This document shows, piece by piece, positions 37,648-46,499 of a stretch of DNA of 64,000 nt. The notes beneath the pieces are model-generated. The model worked only from the letters and a program-made list of their open reading frames with translations, had not been told where the DNA came from and ran no database searches. The position numbers and the translations under genes are program-made. The number at the start of each line of letters is the position of its first letter. Within the stretch, counting starts at the first letter, position 1. This stretch comes from Phenylobacterium sp. (lineage in GTDB: Bacteria; Pseudomonadota; Alphaproteobacteria; Caulobacterales; Caulobacteraceae). The stretch is from positions 1 through 64,000 of the forward strand of contig NZ_SSMX01000021.1 of NCBI RefSeq assembly GCF_004799515.1, read 5' to 3'.

Positions 37648-38117
37648 GCGGCGATCTCCGCCACCGCCGCCTCCAGCACCCGCACCAGGTCCGCCGGCGC
37701 CAGACGCGCCTGCAGGCCGCGCTGGCCGCCGTTGACATAGGCTTGCGGCAGGGCGGCCGCGGCCGCGTCGATCACGGTCGGCAGGCGCTTCTTCTGGCCG
37801 AAGGGGCTGACGCCGCCGACGCGGTAGCCGGTGGTCCGCTCGGCCTCGGCGACGGGCGCCATCTCGCAGGCCTTGGCGCCCAGGGCCGCCGCCAGCTTCT
37901 TCATGGAGACCTCGCGGTCGGAGGCCAGGACCACGCAGGCGAACCGGCCGTCGGCCTTGACGATGAGGGTCTTCAGCACCTCGGACGCGGGCGCGCCCAG
38001 GGCCTCGGCCGCCGCCAGGCCGATGCGGTCGGCGGCGGGGTCGTAGGCGTAGGTCGCCAGCGTATGGGCGACGCCGGCGCGGTCCAGCGTCAGGGTGGCC
38101 GGGGTGGTCCGGCTCAC
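37644..38117 (-). CDS. ybaK: YbaK/EbsC-type Cys-tRNA(Pro) deacylase
   Basis: The 157-residue protein has the YbaK fold: LIVKADGRFACVVLASDREVSMKKLAAALGAK, the lysine-containing core, TTGYRVGGVSPFGQKKRLPTVIDAAA, YVNGGQRGLQARLAPADL. The family clears mischarged Cys-tRNA(Pro). It starts with GTG overlapping the ilvB stop by 4 bp (GTGA), so it is translationally coupled to ilvB. This is an unusual partner; in most genomes ilvH would follow here. Confidence 0.9.
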   Translation of the reverse strand: MSRTTPATLTLDRAGVAHTLATYAYDPAADRIGLAAAEALGAPASEVLKTLIVKADGRFACVVLASDREVSMKKLAAALGAKACEMAPVAEAERTTGYRVGGVSPFGQKKRLPTVIDAAAAALPQAYVNGGQRGLQARLAPADLVRVLEAAVAEIAA

Positions 38118-39907
38118 ACCAGCCGTTTCCCCGCCTCGTCGATGATCGTGCCCAGGTCGCGGGCTTCCTCGGCCATGATCATCTCGTTGTGGGCCTTGCC
38201 GGAGGGGATCATCGGGAAGCAGTTCTCTTCCTTGGTCACCCGGCAGTCGAAGATCACCGGCTTGTCGACGGCGATCATCGCGCGGATCTTGTCGTCGAGT
38301 TCGTCGGGATGCTCGGCGCGGAAGCCGACGCCGCCGTAGGCCTCGGCCAGCTTCACGAAGTCGGGCAGGCTGGCGGAGTAGGAGTGCGAATAGCGCTCCC
38401 CGTGCAGCAGCTGCTGCCATTGGCGCACCATGCCCATCCACTCGTTGTTGAGGATGAAGATCTTGATCGGCAGGCCGTACTGCACGGCCGTCGACATCTC
38501 CTGCATGGTCATCTGGATGGAGGCGTCGCCGGCGATGTCGATGACCAGGCTCTTGGGGTGCGCCATCTGCACGCCCACGGCGGCGGGCAGGCCATAGCCC
38601 ATGGTGCCGAGGCCCCCGGAGGTCATCCAGCGGTTGGGCTCCTCGAAGCGGTAGAACTGGGCGGCCCACATCTGGTGCTGGCCGACCTCGGTGGTGATGT
38701 AGACATCCCTGTCCTTGGTCAGCTCGTAGAGCCGCTGGATGGCGTGCTGCGGCTTGATCAGCTTGGCGTCGGGCCGGTAGCGGAAGCTGTCGCGGGCGCG
38801 CCAGGCGTCGATCTGCTTCCACCAGTCGGCCAGGGCCGTTTGATCCACTCCGTAGCGCTTGGCCTTCCAGACCTCGATCAGGTCGGCCAGCACCGAGCCC
38901 GCGTCGCCGACGATGCCGATGTCGGCGCGCACGTTCTTGCCGATCGAGCTGGCGTCGATATCGACATGGATCTTGCGCGAGCCGGGCGCGAAGGCGTCCA
39001 GGCGGCCGGTCACCCGGTCGTCGAACCGCGCGCCGATGGCCACCATGACGTCGCAGTCGTGCATGGCGTTGTTGGCCTCGAAGGAGCCGTGCATCCCCAG
39101 CATGCCCAGCCACTGCGGGCTGGAGGCCGGGAAGGCGCCCAGGCCCATCAGCGTCGAGGTGACCGGCGCGCCGGTCAGCGCCGCGAACTCGCGCAGCAGC
39201 TCGGCCGCCTTGGGCCCGGCGTTGATCACGCCGCCGCCGGTATAGAGGATCGGCCGCTTGGCCTTGGCGATCATCGCCGCAGCCTCGGCGATGCGGCTGG
39301 GGTCGCCCTTGGTGCGCGGATTGTAGTTGTGGACGTGCTTGACCTCGGCGGGGCCGCGGTAGGCGCCCTTGGCGAACTGCACGTCCTTCGGGACGTCGAT
39401 GACCACCGGGCCGGGCCGGCCGGAGGTGGCGATGTGGAAGGCCTCGTGCAGCACGCGGGGCAGGTCGGCCACGTCCTTCACCAGGTAGTTGTGCTTGGTG
39501 CAGGGCCTGGTGATGCCGATGGTGTCACATTCCTGGAAGGCGTCGGTGCCGATCAGGTGGGTGGCGACTTGGCCGGTGATGACGATCAGCGGAATGGAGT
39601 CCATCAAGGCGTCGACGATGCCGGTCACCGCATTGGTGGCGCCGGGGCCGGAGGTGACCAGCACCACCCCGGGCTTGCCGGTAGAGCGGGCGTAGCCCTC
39701 CGCCGCATGGGTCGCGCCCTGCTCGTGGCGCACCAGCACGTGGGTCAGGCGCGGCTCGGCGAAGAGGGCGTCGTAGATCGGCAGCACCGCGCCGCCCGGA
39801 TAGCCGAACAGCACCTCGACGCCCTGATCCACAAGCGCGCGCACCACCATCTCGGCGCCGGAGAGGGTGACGGTTTCGGCTTCGATGGTCGGCGTATGGG
39901 CGGTCAT
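38114..39907 (-). CDS. ilvB: acetolactate synthase large subunit
   Basis: The 597-residue ThDP enzyme condenses pyruvate to acetolactate (or with 2-ketobutyrate) at the head of valine, leucine and isoleucine synthesis. Motifs: GYPGGAVLPIYDAL, catalytic glutamate in RHEQGATHAAEGYARSTGKPGV, and the ThDP-binding GDASIQMTMQEMSTAV...ILNNEWMGMVRQWQ. Expression is likely governed by the leader peptide and terminator upstream. The partner ilvH is encoded 1.35 kb downstream, after three unrelated genes. Confidence 0.95.
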   Translation of the reverse strand: MTAHTPTIEAETVTLSGAEMVVRALVDQGVEVLFGYPGGAVLPIYDALFAEPRLTHVLVRHEQGATHAAEGYARSTGKPGVVLVTSGPGATNAVTGIVDALMDSIPLIVITGQVATHLIGTDAFQECDTIGITRPCTKHNYLVKDVADLPRVLHEAFHIATSGRPGPVVIDVPKDVQFAKGAYRGPAEVKHVHNYNPRTKGDPSRIAEAAAMIAKAKRPILYTGGGVINAGPKAAELLREFAALTGAPVTSTLMGLGAFPASSPQWLGMLGMHGSFEANNAMHDCDVMVAIGARFDDRVTGRLDAFAPGSRKIHVDIDASSIGKNVRADIGIVGDAGSVLADLIEVWKAKRYGVDQTALADWWKQIDAWRARDSFRYRPDAKLIKPQHAIQRLYELTKDRDVYITTEVGQHQMWAAQFYRFEEPNRWMTSGGLGTMGYGLPAAVGVQMAHPKSLVIDIAGDASIQMTMQEMSTAVQYGLPIKIFILNNEWMGMVRQWQQLLHGERYSHSYSASLPDFVKLAEAYGGVGFRAEHPDELDDKIRAMIAVDKPVIFDCRVTKEENCFPMIPSGKAHNEMIMAEEARDLGTIIDEAGKRLV

Positions 39908-39931
39908 GGCTGGGCTCGGGTTCGGGACAAT

Positions 39932-39953
39932 AAAAAAGGCCCGCGAGGGGCCT
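39932..39953 (-). terminator. ilvB attenuator terminator
   Basis: On the minus strand AGGCCC-CTCGC-GGGCCT is followed directly by TTTTTTATT, a textbook intrinsic terminator, 25 bp before the ilvB start codon. It lies downstream of a leader peptide with branched-chain codons. Confidence 0.85.
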
Positions 39954-39985
39954 GGGGCAAGCGACCGTTGACGGGCTGAACCAAG

Positions 39986-40030
39986 TCAGTCCGCGGCGGG
40001 CCGCCTGCCGAGTACAAGAATGATGCGCAC
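39986..40030 (-). CDS. ilvB leader peptide (attenuation)
   Basis: A 14-codon ORF starts with GTG and reads MRIILVLGRRPAAD. Its codons 3-7 are Ile-Ile-Leu-Val-Leu, the end products of the pathway. GAGGAA sits at good spacing upstream. Stalling at these codons when branched-chain aminoacyl-tRNA is scarce should prevent the downstream terminator from forming. The ORF is too short for the track and was found by reading the leader. Confidence 0.8.
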   Translation of the reverse strand: MRIILVLGRRPAAD

Positions 40031-40075
40031 GAGAATTCCTCAGAATTGTCGGATCAGGCGTTTCGCATGGCGCGC

Positions 40076-41005
40076 CTAGGGCGTCAAGCCGGGGCGTAGC
40101 GCAAGAAACTGCCTCCATTGGCCATTTGCGCCGATTTCGGAGAGCCGTGGCCAGTCCGCCATCTGGCCGCGCATCCAGGTCACCTGGCGTTTGACGTAGC
40201 GGCGGGTCTCCTGCTGGGCGGCGGCCAGGGCGTCGGCGAGGTCCGTCTCGCCGCGCAGATGGGCGGAGAACTCGCGGAAGCCCACGGCCTTCATCAGCGG
40301 CAGGGCCGGGTCGAGGGCGCGGGCGGCGAGGGCGGCCACTTCATCGAGCACGCCGGCGTCCAGCATGGCGGCCAGGCGGGCGTCGCAGCGGTCGTAGAGC
40401 GCCTCGCGCGGCGGATCGAGGGCGACGGCGGCCCAGGACCCGGCGGACAGGGCCAGGCGGCTGTCGGCCTGCCAGTCGGAGAGCGCCCGGCCGGTGGCGG
40501 CGAACACCTCCCAGGCCCGCGTCAGGCGCTGGCGGTCGGCGGCGGGAATGCGCGCGGCGGCGAGCGGGTCGGCGACGGCCAGGCGGGCGTGGAAGGCCTC
40601 GGCGCCCAGGGCCTCGAGTTCGGCGGCGGCGGCGCGGCGGGCCTCGGCGGGGATCGGCGGCACCTCGGCCAGGCCGTGGGTCAGGGCGCGGAAGTAGAGG
40701 CCGGTGCCGCCGACCACGACGGCGGGGCGGCCGCGCGCGGCGATGGCTTCGAGGGTCTCGTGCGCCGCCCTCAGCCAGCGGCCGACCGACCAGCCGTCGG
40801 CCGCGTCGACGGTCCCGAACAGGTGATGCGGCGCCTTGGCCTCGTCCTTAGGCGAGGGGCGCGCGGTCAGGATACGCAGGTCCGCATAGAGCTGCATGGA
40901 GTCGGCGTTGACGATTTCCGCGCCCAGGACCTCGGCCAGCCGCAGGGCCAATGCCGACTTGCCGCTTGCCGTGGGTCCGGCGATCAGCCAGATGCGGGGC
41001 GCCAT
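40076..41005 (-). CDS. miaA: tRNA dimethylallyltransferase MiaA
   Basis: The 309-residue enzyme adds dimethylallyl to A37 of tRNAs reading UNN codons. The P-loop [16 protein letters not shown], the metal-binding [31 protein letters not shown] and the C-terminal [10 protein letters not shown] are all present. The track ORF extends N-terminally into serB in another frame; the ATG at 41005 is the natural start and overlaps the divergent serB ATG by two bases. It ends 46 bp before the ilvB leader start. Confidence 0.95.
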   Translation of the reverse strand: MAPRIWLIAGPTASGKSALALRLAEVLGAEIVNADSMQLYADLRILTARPSPKDEAKAPHHLFGTVDAADGWSVGRWLRAAHETLEAIAARGRPAVVVGGTGLYFRALTHGLAEVPPIPAEARRAAAAELEALGAEAFHARLAVADPLAAARIPAADRQRLTRAWEVFAATGRALSDWQADSRLALSAGSWAAVALDPPREALYDRCDARLAAMLDAGVLDEVAALAARALDPALPLMKAVGFREFSAHLRGETDLADALAAAQQETRRYVKRQVTWMRGQMADWPRLSEIGANGQWRQFLALRPGLTP

Positions 41006-41900
41006 GGAGCTTGTCCTTACCGTCGTGGCCCCGCCCGGCGTGGGGGCCGTCTCGCTGAACCTGCGCGATGTCTTCGCGAGCGTTGGCGCGCGAGGCAAGG
41101 AGTCTCGCAAGCTGGAGGCGGGCGACAGCGGCGTCACCGACGTGATCCTGGAGGCCGAGGACCTGGCCGCCGTGCGCGCCGCGCTGGCGCCGGCCATCGA
41201 GGGCCAGGGCGTCGACTGGTGCCTGCAGCCCACTGCGGGGCGGCGCAAGGCGCTGCTGGTGGCCGATATGGATTCCACCATCATCAACGTCGAATGCCTG
41301 GACGAGCTGGCCGACTTCGCGGGCCTGAAGGCGGAGATCTCGGCGATCACCGAGCGGGCCATGCGCGGCGAGCTACCCTTCGAGGCGGCCCTGCGCGAGC
41401 GCGTGGCCATGCTGAAGGGCCTGCCGGTCGCGGCCCTGCAGCAGGCCTATGACGAGCGGGTGCGGCTGAACCCGGGCGCACGGACCCTGGTACGCACCAT
41501 GGCCGCCAATGGCGCGCGCTGCGTGCTGGTCTCCGGCGGCTTTTCCTTCTTTACAGCCCGCGTGGCGCAGGCGGCCCTGTTCCATGCCCACCGCGCCAAC
41601 AGCCTGATCGAGGCGGATGGCCTGCTCGTGGGCGAGGTGGGCGAACCGATCATGGGCCGCGAGGCCAAGCTGGCGGCGCTGACGCAAGAGGCCGCAGCCC
41701 TGCGGCTGCCGCTCTCGGCCACGGTGGCCCTGGGCGACGGGGCCAACGACCTGGCGATGATCGAGGCCGCCGGCCTGGGCGTCGCCTACCGCGCCAAGCC
41801 CATCGTCGCGGCCCAGGCCGATGCGCGCATCGACCACAGCGACCTGACCAGCCTGCTCTACTTCCAGGGCTATGAGGCCGACGCCTTCGTGACGGACTGA
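41004..41900 (+). CDS. serB: phosphoserine phosphatase SerB
   Basis: The 298-residue enzyme makes serine from phosphoserine. HAD motifs: [20 protein letters not shown] (nucleophile D), [10 protein letters not shown] (S), and [12 protein letters not shown] (acidic pair), with an N-terminal ACT-like domain of about 85 residues. The start ATG shares the CATG of miaA, so the serB promoter must lie within the miaA coding region. The HAD gene follows with 2 bp between, suggesting co-transcription. Confidence 0.94.
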   Translation: MELVLTVVAPPGVGAVSLNLRDVFASVGARGKESRKLEAGDSGVTDVILEAEDLAAVRAALAPAIEGQGVDWCLQPTAGRRKALLVADMDSTIINVECLDELADFAGLKAEISAITERAMRGELPFEAALRERVAMLKGLPVAALQQAYDERVRLNPGARTLVRTMAANGARCVLVSGGFSFFTARVAQAALFHAHRANSLIEADGLLVGEVGEPIMGREAKLAALTQEAAALRLPLSATVALGDGANDLAMIEAAGLGVAYRAKPIVAAQADARIDHSDLTSLLYFQGYEADAFVTD

Positions 41901-41902
41901 CG

Positions 41903-42580
41903 ATGAGCCTGCCGCGCCCCGTCAAAGCCGTCGTTTTCGACATGGACGGCCTGTTGGTCGACACCGAGACGGTGGTGTTCGCCGCCATGCGCCATGCCGC
42001 CGCGGCGATCGGCGGGGAGATCCCATTCGCCACCTTCCAGCGGATGGTGGGCCTGACGCACGCCTCCAGCGACCTGATCCTGGCGGAGCACTTCGGCGAG
42101 GGCTTCGACCTGGAGGCCTTTTCCGCGGCGGTCAGCGGCTATTTCCGCCAGGAGCAGGCCGCCGGCATCGCGCTCAAGGCGGGTGTCGTGGAGATCCTGG
42201 ACGAACTGGACCGTTTGGGGCTGCCGCGCGCGGTGGCGACCTCTTCCAGCCGTTACGCCGTGGAGCAGAGCCTTGGACCGCACGGCCTCCTGGGCCGCTT
42301 CGACGCCATCGTCCCGCGCGAGATGCAGGACCACGGCAAGCCGCACCCCGACCCCTTCCTGAAGGCCGCCGCGGCCCTGGGCGTCACGCCAGAGGACTGC
42401 CTGGCCCTGGAGGACAGCCACAACGGCGTCCGCGCCGCCCACGCCGCCGGCATGATGACCATCATGGTCCCCGACATGCTCGACCCGACCGAGGAGATGC
42501 AGACGCTCACCGTGCGCATCGCCGCCGATCTGCACGAGGTGCGGGAACTGCTGGCCGATCAGCGAAGCGCGATCCAGTAG
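41903..42580 (+). CDS. HAD-family phosphatase, beta-phosphoglucomutase-like subclass
   Basis: The 225-residue protein has HAD motif I VVFDMDGLLVDTETVV, motif II in VATSSSRYAVE, motif III K in GKPHPDPFLKAA, and motif IV LALEDSHNGVRAAHAAGM. The cap domain is the small helical type used by phosphoglycolate/sugar phosphatases and phosphatase-mutases. The substrate is unknown. It follows serB closely and its 3' end overlaps the convergent GNAT gene by 22 bp. Confidence 0.88.
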   Translation: MSLPRPVKAVVFDMDGLLVDTETVVFAAMRHAAAAIGGEIPFATFQRMVGLTHASSDLILAEHFGEGFDLEAFSAAVSGYFRQEQAAGIALKAGVVEILDELDRLGLPRAVATSSSRYAVEQSLGPHGLLGRFDAIVPREMQDHGKPHPDPFLKAAAALGVTPEDCLALEDSHNGVRAAHAAGMMTIMVPDMLDPTEEMQTLTVRIAADLHEVRELLADQRSAIQ

Positions 42581-43101
42581 CGCCGACCGCGCAGGCCTTC
42601 GATCCACGGATGGTCGACCTCGTCGCGGACGGCCCCGCCGTTCTTCTCGATCACCCGCATGGAGGCGGGGTTGTCGAGGTGAACAGTCAGCGTCACCCGA
42701 TCCAGCGGCAGGGTCTCGCCGATGTGGTCCAGCATGGCGGCCAGCATGGCGCTGGCGTGGCCCTGGCCGCGCGCCGAGGGACGCACCGTGTAGCCCACGT
42801 GGCCGCCCCAGGCTTCCAGCGCCTCGTCCAGCTTGGGGCGGACGCTGATCGAGCCCAGGAAGGTCTCGCCCTCGACGTACCAGAGTTCAGTCTCGGGCGT
42901 GCGTTCGCCGAGGCTGCCGTCGGAGAGCACGACGTGGTGCGGCGGCTGGGCGAGGAGGCGGACGAACCACTCCGCCTGGCGTTCGATCTGGTCGATGATC
43001 GGCGGCGTCTCGGGCTGCAGAGGGTCGCGCGTATAGCCCTCGCGCAACGCCTCGACATAGCTCGGCATGAAGGCCATCGCCGGCCGCACAAGCCGTGGCA
43101 T
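42559..43101 (-). CDS. GNAT-family N-acetyltransferase
   Basis: The 180-residue protein has the acetyl-CoA motif GYTVRPSARGQGHASAMLAAML and a last strand VTLTVHLDNPASMRVIEKNGG, typical of RimJ/RimL-like GNAT enzymes. The substrate may be a small molecule or a protein terminus. The start at 43101 lies 4 bp after the hflC stop, so it is probably the third gene of the hflK-hflC operon. The track ORF begins inside hflC and was shortened. Confidence 0.85.
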   Translation of the reverse strand: MPRLVRPAMAFMPSYVEALREGYTRDPLQPETPPIIDQIERQAEWFVRLLAQPPHHVVLSDGSLGERTPETELWYVEGETFLGSISVRPKLDEALEAWGGHVGYTVRPSARGQGHASAMLAAMLDHIGETLPLDRVTLTVHLDNPASMRVIEKNGGAVRDEVDHPWIEGLRGRRYWIALR

Positions 43102-43105
43102 CGGC

Positions 43106-44029
43106 TCAGCGCTTGGCCGGGCCGCCGCCCCCGGCGCCCGCGTTCGGCCCCTGTTCGAAATACTTGAAGAAGGCGCTGTCGGGGGAAAGCACGAGGGTGG
43201 TGTCGCCCTGGCCCAAACCCGTCTCATAGGCCTGCATGGAGCGGTAGAAGGCCGCGAAGCTCGGGTCCTTGCCGAAGGCCTCGCCGAAGATGCGGGTCCG
43301 CTGGGCGTCGCCCTGGCCCTTGGTGGTCTCGCCCTCCTGGCGGGCGGTGGCGAGCGTGATGGCCACTTCCTTGTCGGCGGAGGCGATGATCTCGCGCTTC
43401 TGCTGCTCGCCCTGGGCGCGGTACTGGGCCGCGATCTGGGCGCGCTGGGTCTGCATGCGGCGGAACACCGAGGCCTGGTTGGCGGCGGGCAGGTCGGCGC
43501 GCTTGATGCGCAGGTCGATGACCTCGATGCCGAGGTTGGATTCCTTGGCGCGGCGGGTCACGTCGACCTTCGACTGCTGCATGAGCTGGTCACGGCGGAG
43601 CGAGATGATGTCGTCGGTGCTGGCCGAGCCCAGCACCTGGCGCAGGGAGGAGTTCACCAGCCGCTCCAGCCGGTCCTGCGCCGTGCGGTCGTCGCGCAGG
43701 GTGCGGTAGTACTGCAGCGGGTCGGAGATGCGGTAGCGGAGGAAGGCGTCGACCACCAGCCGCTGCTGGTTGCCGTCGACGATCTCTTCCTGGTCGGCCT
43801 CCATCGCCTGGTTGCGGCGGTCGAAGAGGATGACGTTCTCGACGAAGGGCTCTTTCAGGTGCAGGCCGGCGCCGGGCTGGCCGGGAGCGTGGATCACCCG
43901 CTCGGGCTGGCCGAAGCGCAGGACGATGGCCTCCTCGCGCTGCTCGACGACGAACAGGGAATTGTAGAGGGTCAGGAGGGCGGCGAAGGCCACGATGGCC
44001 CAGACCACAAGGACGGTGGAGCGGCTCAT
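43106..44029 (-). CDS. hflC: HflC, FtsH-modulating band-7 membrane protein
   Basis: The 307-residue protein has an N-terminal membrane helix (STVLVVWAIVAFAALLTLYNSLF), an SPFH/band-7 domain (VVEQREEAIVLRFGQPERV..., YRISDPLQYYRTLRDDRTAQDRLERLVNSSLRQVLG), and a coiled coil (RAQIAAQYRAQGEQQKREIIASADKE). With HflK it forms a periplasmic cage around FtsH. The true start overlaps the hflK stop (ATGA); the longer track ORF runs through hflK in another frame. Confidence 0.93.
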   Translation of the reverse strand: MSRSTVLVVWAIVAFAALLTLYNSLFVVEQREEAIVLRFGQPERVIHAPGQPGAGLHLKEPFVENVILFDRRNQAMEADQEEIVDGNQQRLVVDAFLRYRISDPLQYYRTLRDDRTAQDRLERLVNSSLRQVLGSASTDDIISLRRDQLMQQSKVDVTRRAKESNLGIEVIDLRIKRADLPAANQASVFRRMQTQRAQIAAQYRAQGEQQKREIIASADKEVAITLATARQEGETTKGQGDAQRTRIFGEAFGKDPSFAAFYRSMQAYETGLGQGDTTLVLSPDSAFFKYFEQGPNAGAGGGGPAKR

Positions 44030-45264
44030 TGTTGCGCTCCCGGCGATTGCACCTGCGGTTGCGCCTGGCCCTGGCTCTGCGCCTGGGGCTGCGGGCTGGG
44101 CGTCGCGGTCTGCGGCTGGACGGTCTCGGCGTTGCGTGGCCGGAAGACGTCGGGCGGCAGGATCACCGGGGCGGTGATGCCCTTGCCGGAAATCACCACC
44201 TTGTTGGAGCGGGCCAGCACGCGTTCCATGGTCTCCAGATAGAGGCGGTCGCGGGTGGCTTGCGGCGCGCGCTTGTACTCGGCGTAGATCGAATTGAAGC
44301 GGGCGGCGTCGCCGGTGGCGGTGAGCACCGCCTGCTGGCGGTAGCCCTCGGCGTACTGGACGATCCGCGCCGCGTCGCCCTTGGCCTCGTTGACCACCCG
44401 GTTGCGGTAGGCGTCGGCCTCGTTGACCGCGGAGTCGCGGTCCTGCTCGGCGCTCTGCACGTCGCGGAAGGCGGCGACCACATCCTGCGGCGGGTTCACC
44501 GAGCGGATCTGCACCTCGACGATGCGGACGCCGGCGCCCCAGCTGTCGAGGGTCTTCTGCATCAGGTCGGCGGTCTCCAGCTGCACCTGGCCGCGGCCGT
44601 TGGTGAGGATCGGGTCGAGCTGGGTCTTGCCGATGACCTCGCGCATGGCGCTCTCGGCCACGGCCTTCACCGCCTCGTCGGGGCTGCGGGTGGAGAAGAC
44701 GTAGCGCGCGGCGTCCGAGACCCGCCAGGTGACGCTGAAGGTCAGGTCGACGATGTTCTCGTCGCTGGTCAGCATCAGGCTTTCCTGCGGGATGTCGCTG
44801 TCGGTGGTGCCGCCGCCGCCGATGTCGATGCGGTTCAGGCTGGTGACCGGCACCTTCTCGGCGTGCTCGATGGGCCAGGGCAGGTGGTAGCGCAGGCCCG
44901 GCGCCTCGTCGCGGGAATAGGCCCCAAAGGTGGTGACCACCGCCTCCTCGTTGGGCTGCACCTGGTAGATGCCGGAGAGCGCCCAGAGCAGGAAGACCGC
45001 GCCGGCGACGGCGAGGAGCACGCCGGGACGCACGCCGCCGCCGCCCGATCCGCTGAATGCGTTGCGAAGGCGCTGGCGCAGCTGGTCCATGCCGGCGCCC
45101 AGGTCCGGGCCCGGGCCGCCGGGACGGCCGGGTCCGCGCCCGCCGCCATTGCCGCCGCCCCCGCCGCCTTGCGGGCGGCGCGGCGGGTCCTTGCGTCCAT
45201 CGTCGCCACCCCCGGAAGGGGGCGAGCCCCACGGGCCGGGGTTGGCGTTGTCGTTCCAGGGCAT
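44026..45264 (-). CDS. hflK: HflK, FtsH-modulating band-7 membrane protein
   Basis: The 412-residue protein has a Gly/Pro-rich cytoplasmic N-terminus (about 1-65), one membrane helix (VLLAVAGAVFLLWALSGIY), the SPFH domain (VQPNEEAVVTTFGAYSRDEAPGLRYHLPWPIEHAEKV), a coiled coil and a Gln/Pro-rich tail. With HflC it regulates FtsH access to membrane proteins. It is translationally coupled to hflC. Downstream is a GNAT gene rather than a protease gene. Confidence 0.93.
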   Translation of the reverse strand: MPWNDNANPGPWGSPPSGGGDDGRKDPPRRPQGGGGGGNGGGRGPGRPGGPGPDLGAGMDQLRQRLRNAFSGSGGGGVRPGVLLAVAGAVFLLWALSGIYQVQPNEEAVVTTFGAYSRDEAPGLRYHLPWPIEHAEKVPVTSLNRIDIGGGGTTDSDIPQESLMLTSDENIVDLTFSVTWRVSDAARYVFSTRSPDEAVKAVAESAMREVIGKTQLDPILTNGRGQVQLETADLMQKTLDSWGAGVRIVEVQIRSVNPPQDVVAAFRDVQSAEQDRDSAVNEADAYRNRVVNEAKGDAARIVQYAEGYRQQAVLTATGDAARFNSIYAEYKRAPQATRDRLYLETMERVLARSNKVVISGKGITAPVILPPDVFRPRNAETVQPQTATPSPQPQAQSQGQAQPQVQSPGAQQ

Positions 45265-45383
45265 GTGCCGGGTCGGCCTTGGTTTTGAGCTTGGTTGTTG
45301 TCGATCCAGCCGGCGGGGCCATGTAAACCGCGCCGTTCATCGGATATGAGACCCAACACCCCTCAAAGCAAGCTTAAGGCGCC

Positions 45384-46496
45384 ATGAGCGAAACGCCCGT
45401 CCCCGACCGCGACGCCCTGATGACCGCCCTCGACGGCGTCGCCGACCCGAAGTCGGGGCGCGGGCTGGCGGCGGCGGGCCTGGTGCGGGGCCTGACGATC
45501 CGCGGCGACCGGGTGGGCTTCATGCTGGAGATCCCCGCGGCCGAGGCCGACCTCTATGCGCCGGTGCGTGACGCCGCCGAGCGCGTCCTGGCCGCCCAGC
45601 CCGGGGTCGCCGCCGCCCAGGTGGTGCTGACCGCCGAGGCCACAGGCCCGCAGCTTTCGGTCGCGCCCCGCCGCAAGCCGGCCCCGCGCGTGCAGGAGGA
45701 CCCGCAGGCCAAGCTCGCGCCCATGGCCGAGGCCGAGCGGCCGCCCTTCGTCGGCAAGGTGATCGCGGTGGCCAGCGGCAAGGGCGGGGTCGGCAAGTCC
45801 ACCGTCGCGGTGAACCTGGCCTGCGCCTTCGCCCGCCTGGGCCTGAAGGCCGGCCTGCTGGACGCCGACATCTACGGCCCCTCGGCGCCGCACATGATGG
45901 GGATCAAGGACGAACCCACCTTCGACGAGGACAAGCGGCTGATCCCGCTGATGGCCTGGGGCGTGAAGGTAATGTCCATCGGCTTCATCGTCGAGGACGG
46001 GACGGCCAACATCTGGCGCGGGCCGATGGCGTCCTCGGCGCTGCGCACCCTGATGAACAGCGTCTGGGGCACGGAGGCGGAACCGCTCGACGTGCTGGTC
46101 ATCGACCTGCCGCCCGGCACCGGCGACATCCAGCTGACCCTGGTCCAGCGGCTGCAGCTCGACGGAGTGGTGATCGTCTCCACGCCGCAGGAGATCGCGC
46201 TGATCGACGCGCGCCGCGCGGCCACCATGTTCCGCAAGACCGGGACGGCGATCCTGGGGGTGGTGGAGAACATGGCCTGGTTCCCCGACCCGGCCACCGG
46301 CGCGCGCATCCCGATCTTCGGCGAGGGCGGCGCGGCGCGGGAGGCCCAGCGGCTGGGCGTGCCGCTGCTGGGTCAGGCGCCCATCGACATGGCGCTGCGC
46401 CAGGCCTGCGACGATGGCGAGCCCCTGGTGGCGGCCAAGCCCGAAAGCCCGGCCGCCCAGGTGTTCATGGACGTGGCGCGCCGGCTGATCGACTAG
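45384..46496 (+). CDS. apbC: Mrp/ApbC-family iron-sulfur carrier ATPase
   Basis: The 370-residue protein has an N-terminal MIP18/DUF59 domain (about 1-85), an Ala/Pro-rich linker, and a ParA/MinD-type P-loop domain with VASGKGGVGKSTVAVNLACAFA, DADIYGPSAPHMMGI, and DLPPGTGDIQLTL. The family carries Fe-S clusters. The CxxC pair found after VVENM in enteric Mrp is replaced by FPDPATGAR, so the C-terminal cluster ligands are absent. The gene stands alone, divergent from hflK. Confidence 0.9.
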   Translation: MSETPVPDRDALMTALDGVADPKSGRGLAAAGLVRGLTIRGDRVGFMLEIPAAEADLYAPVRDAAERVLAAQPGVAAAQVVLTAEATGPQLSVAPRRKPAPRVQEDPQAKLAPMAEAERPPFVGKVIAVASGKGGVGKSTVAVNLACAFARLGLKAGLLDADIYGPSAPHMMGIKDEPTFDEDKRLIPLMAWGVKVMSIGFIVEDGTANIWRGPMASSALRTLMNSVWGTEAEPLDVLVIDLPPGTGDIQLTLVQRLQLDGVVIVSTPQEIALIDARRAATMFRKTGTAILGVVENMAWFPDPATGARIPIFGEGGAAREAQRLGVPLLGQAPIDMALRQACDDGEPLVAAKPESPAAQVFMDVARRLID

Positions 46497-46499
46497 GCC

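Noticed and set aside
43106-45340. 744-residue apparent fusion containing hflC
   Set aside because: The N-terminal two thirds is hflK read in the wrong frame; hflC starts at 44029 with a normal ATGA overlap.
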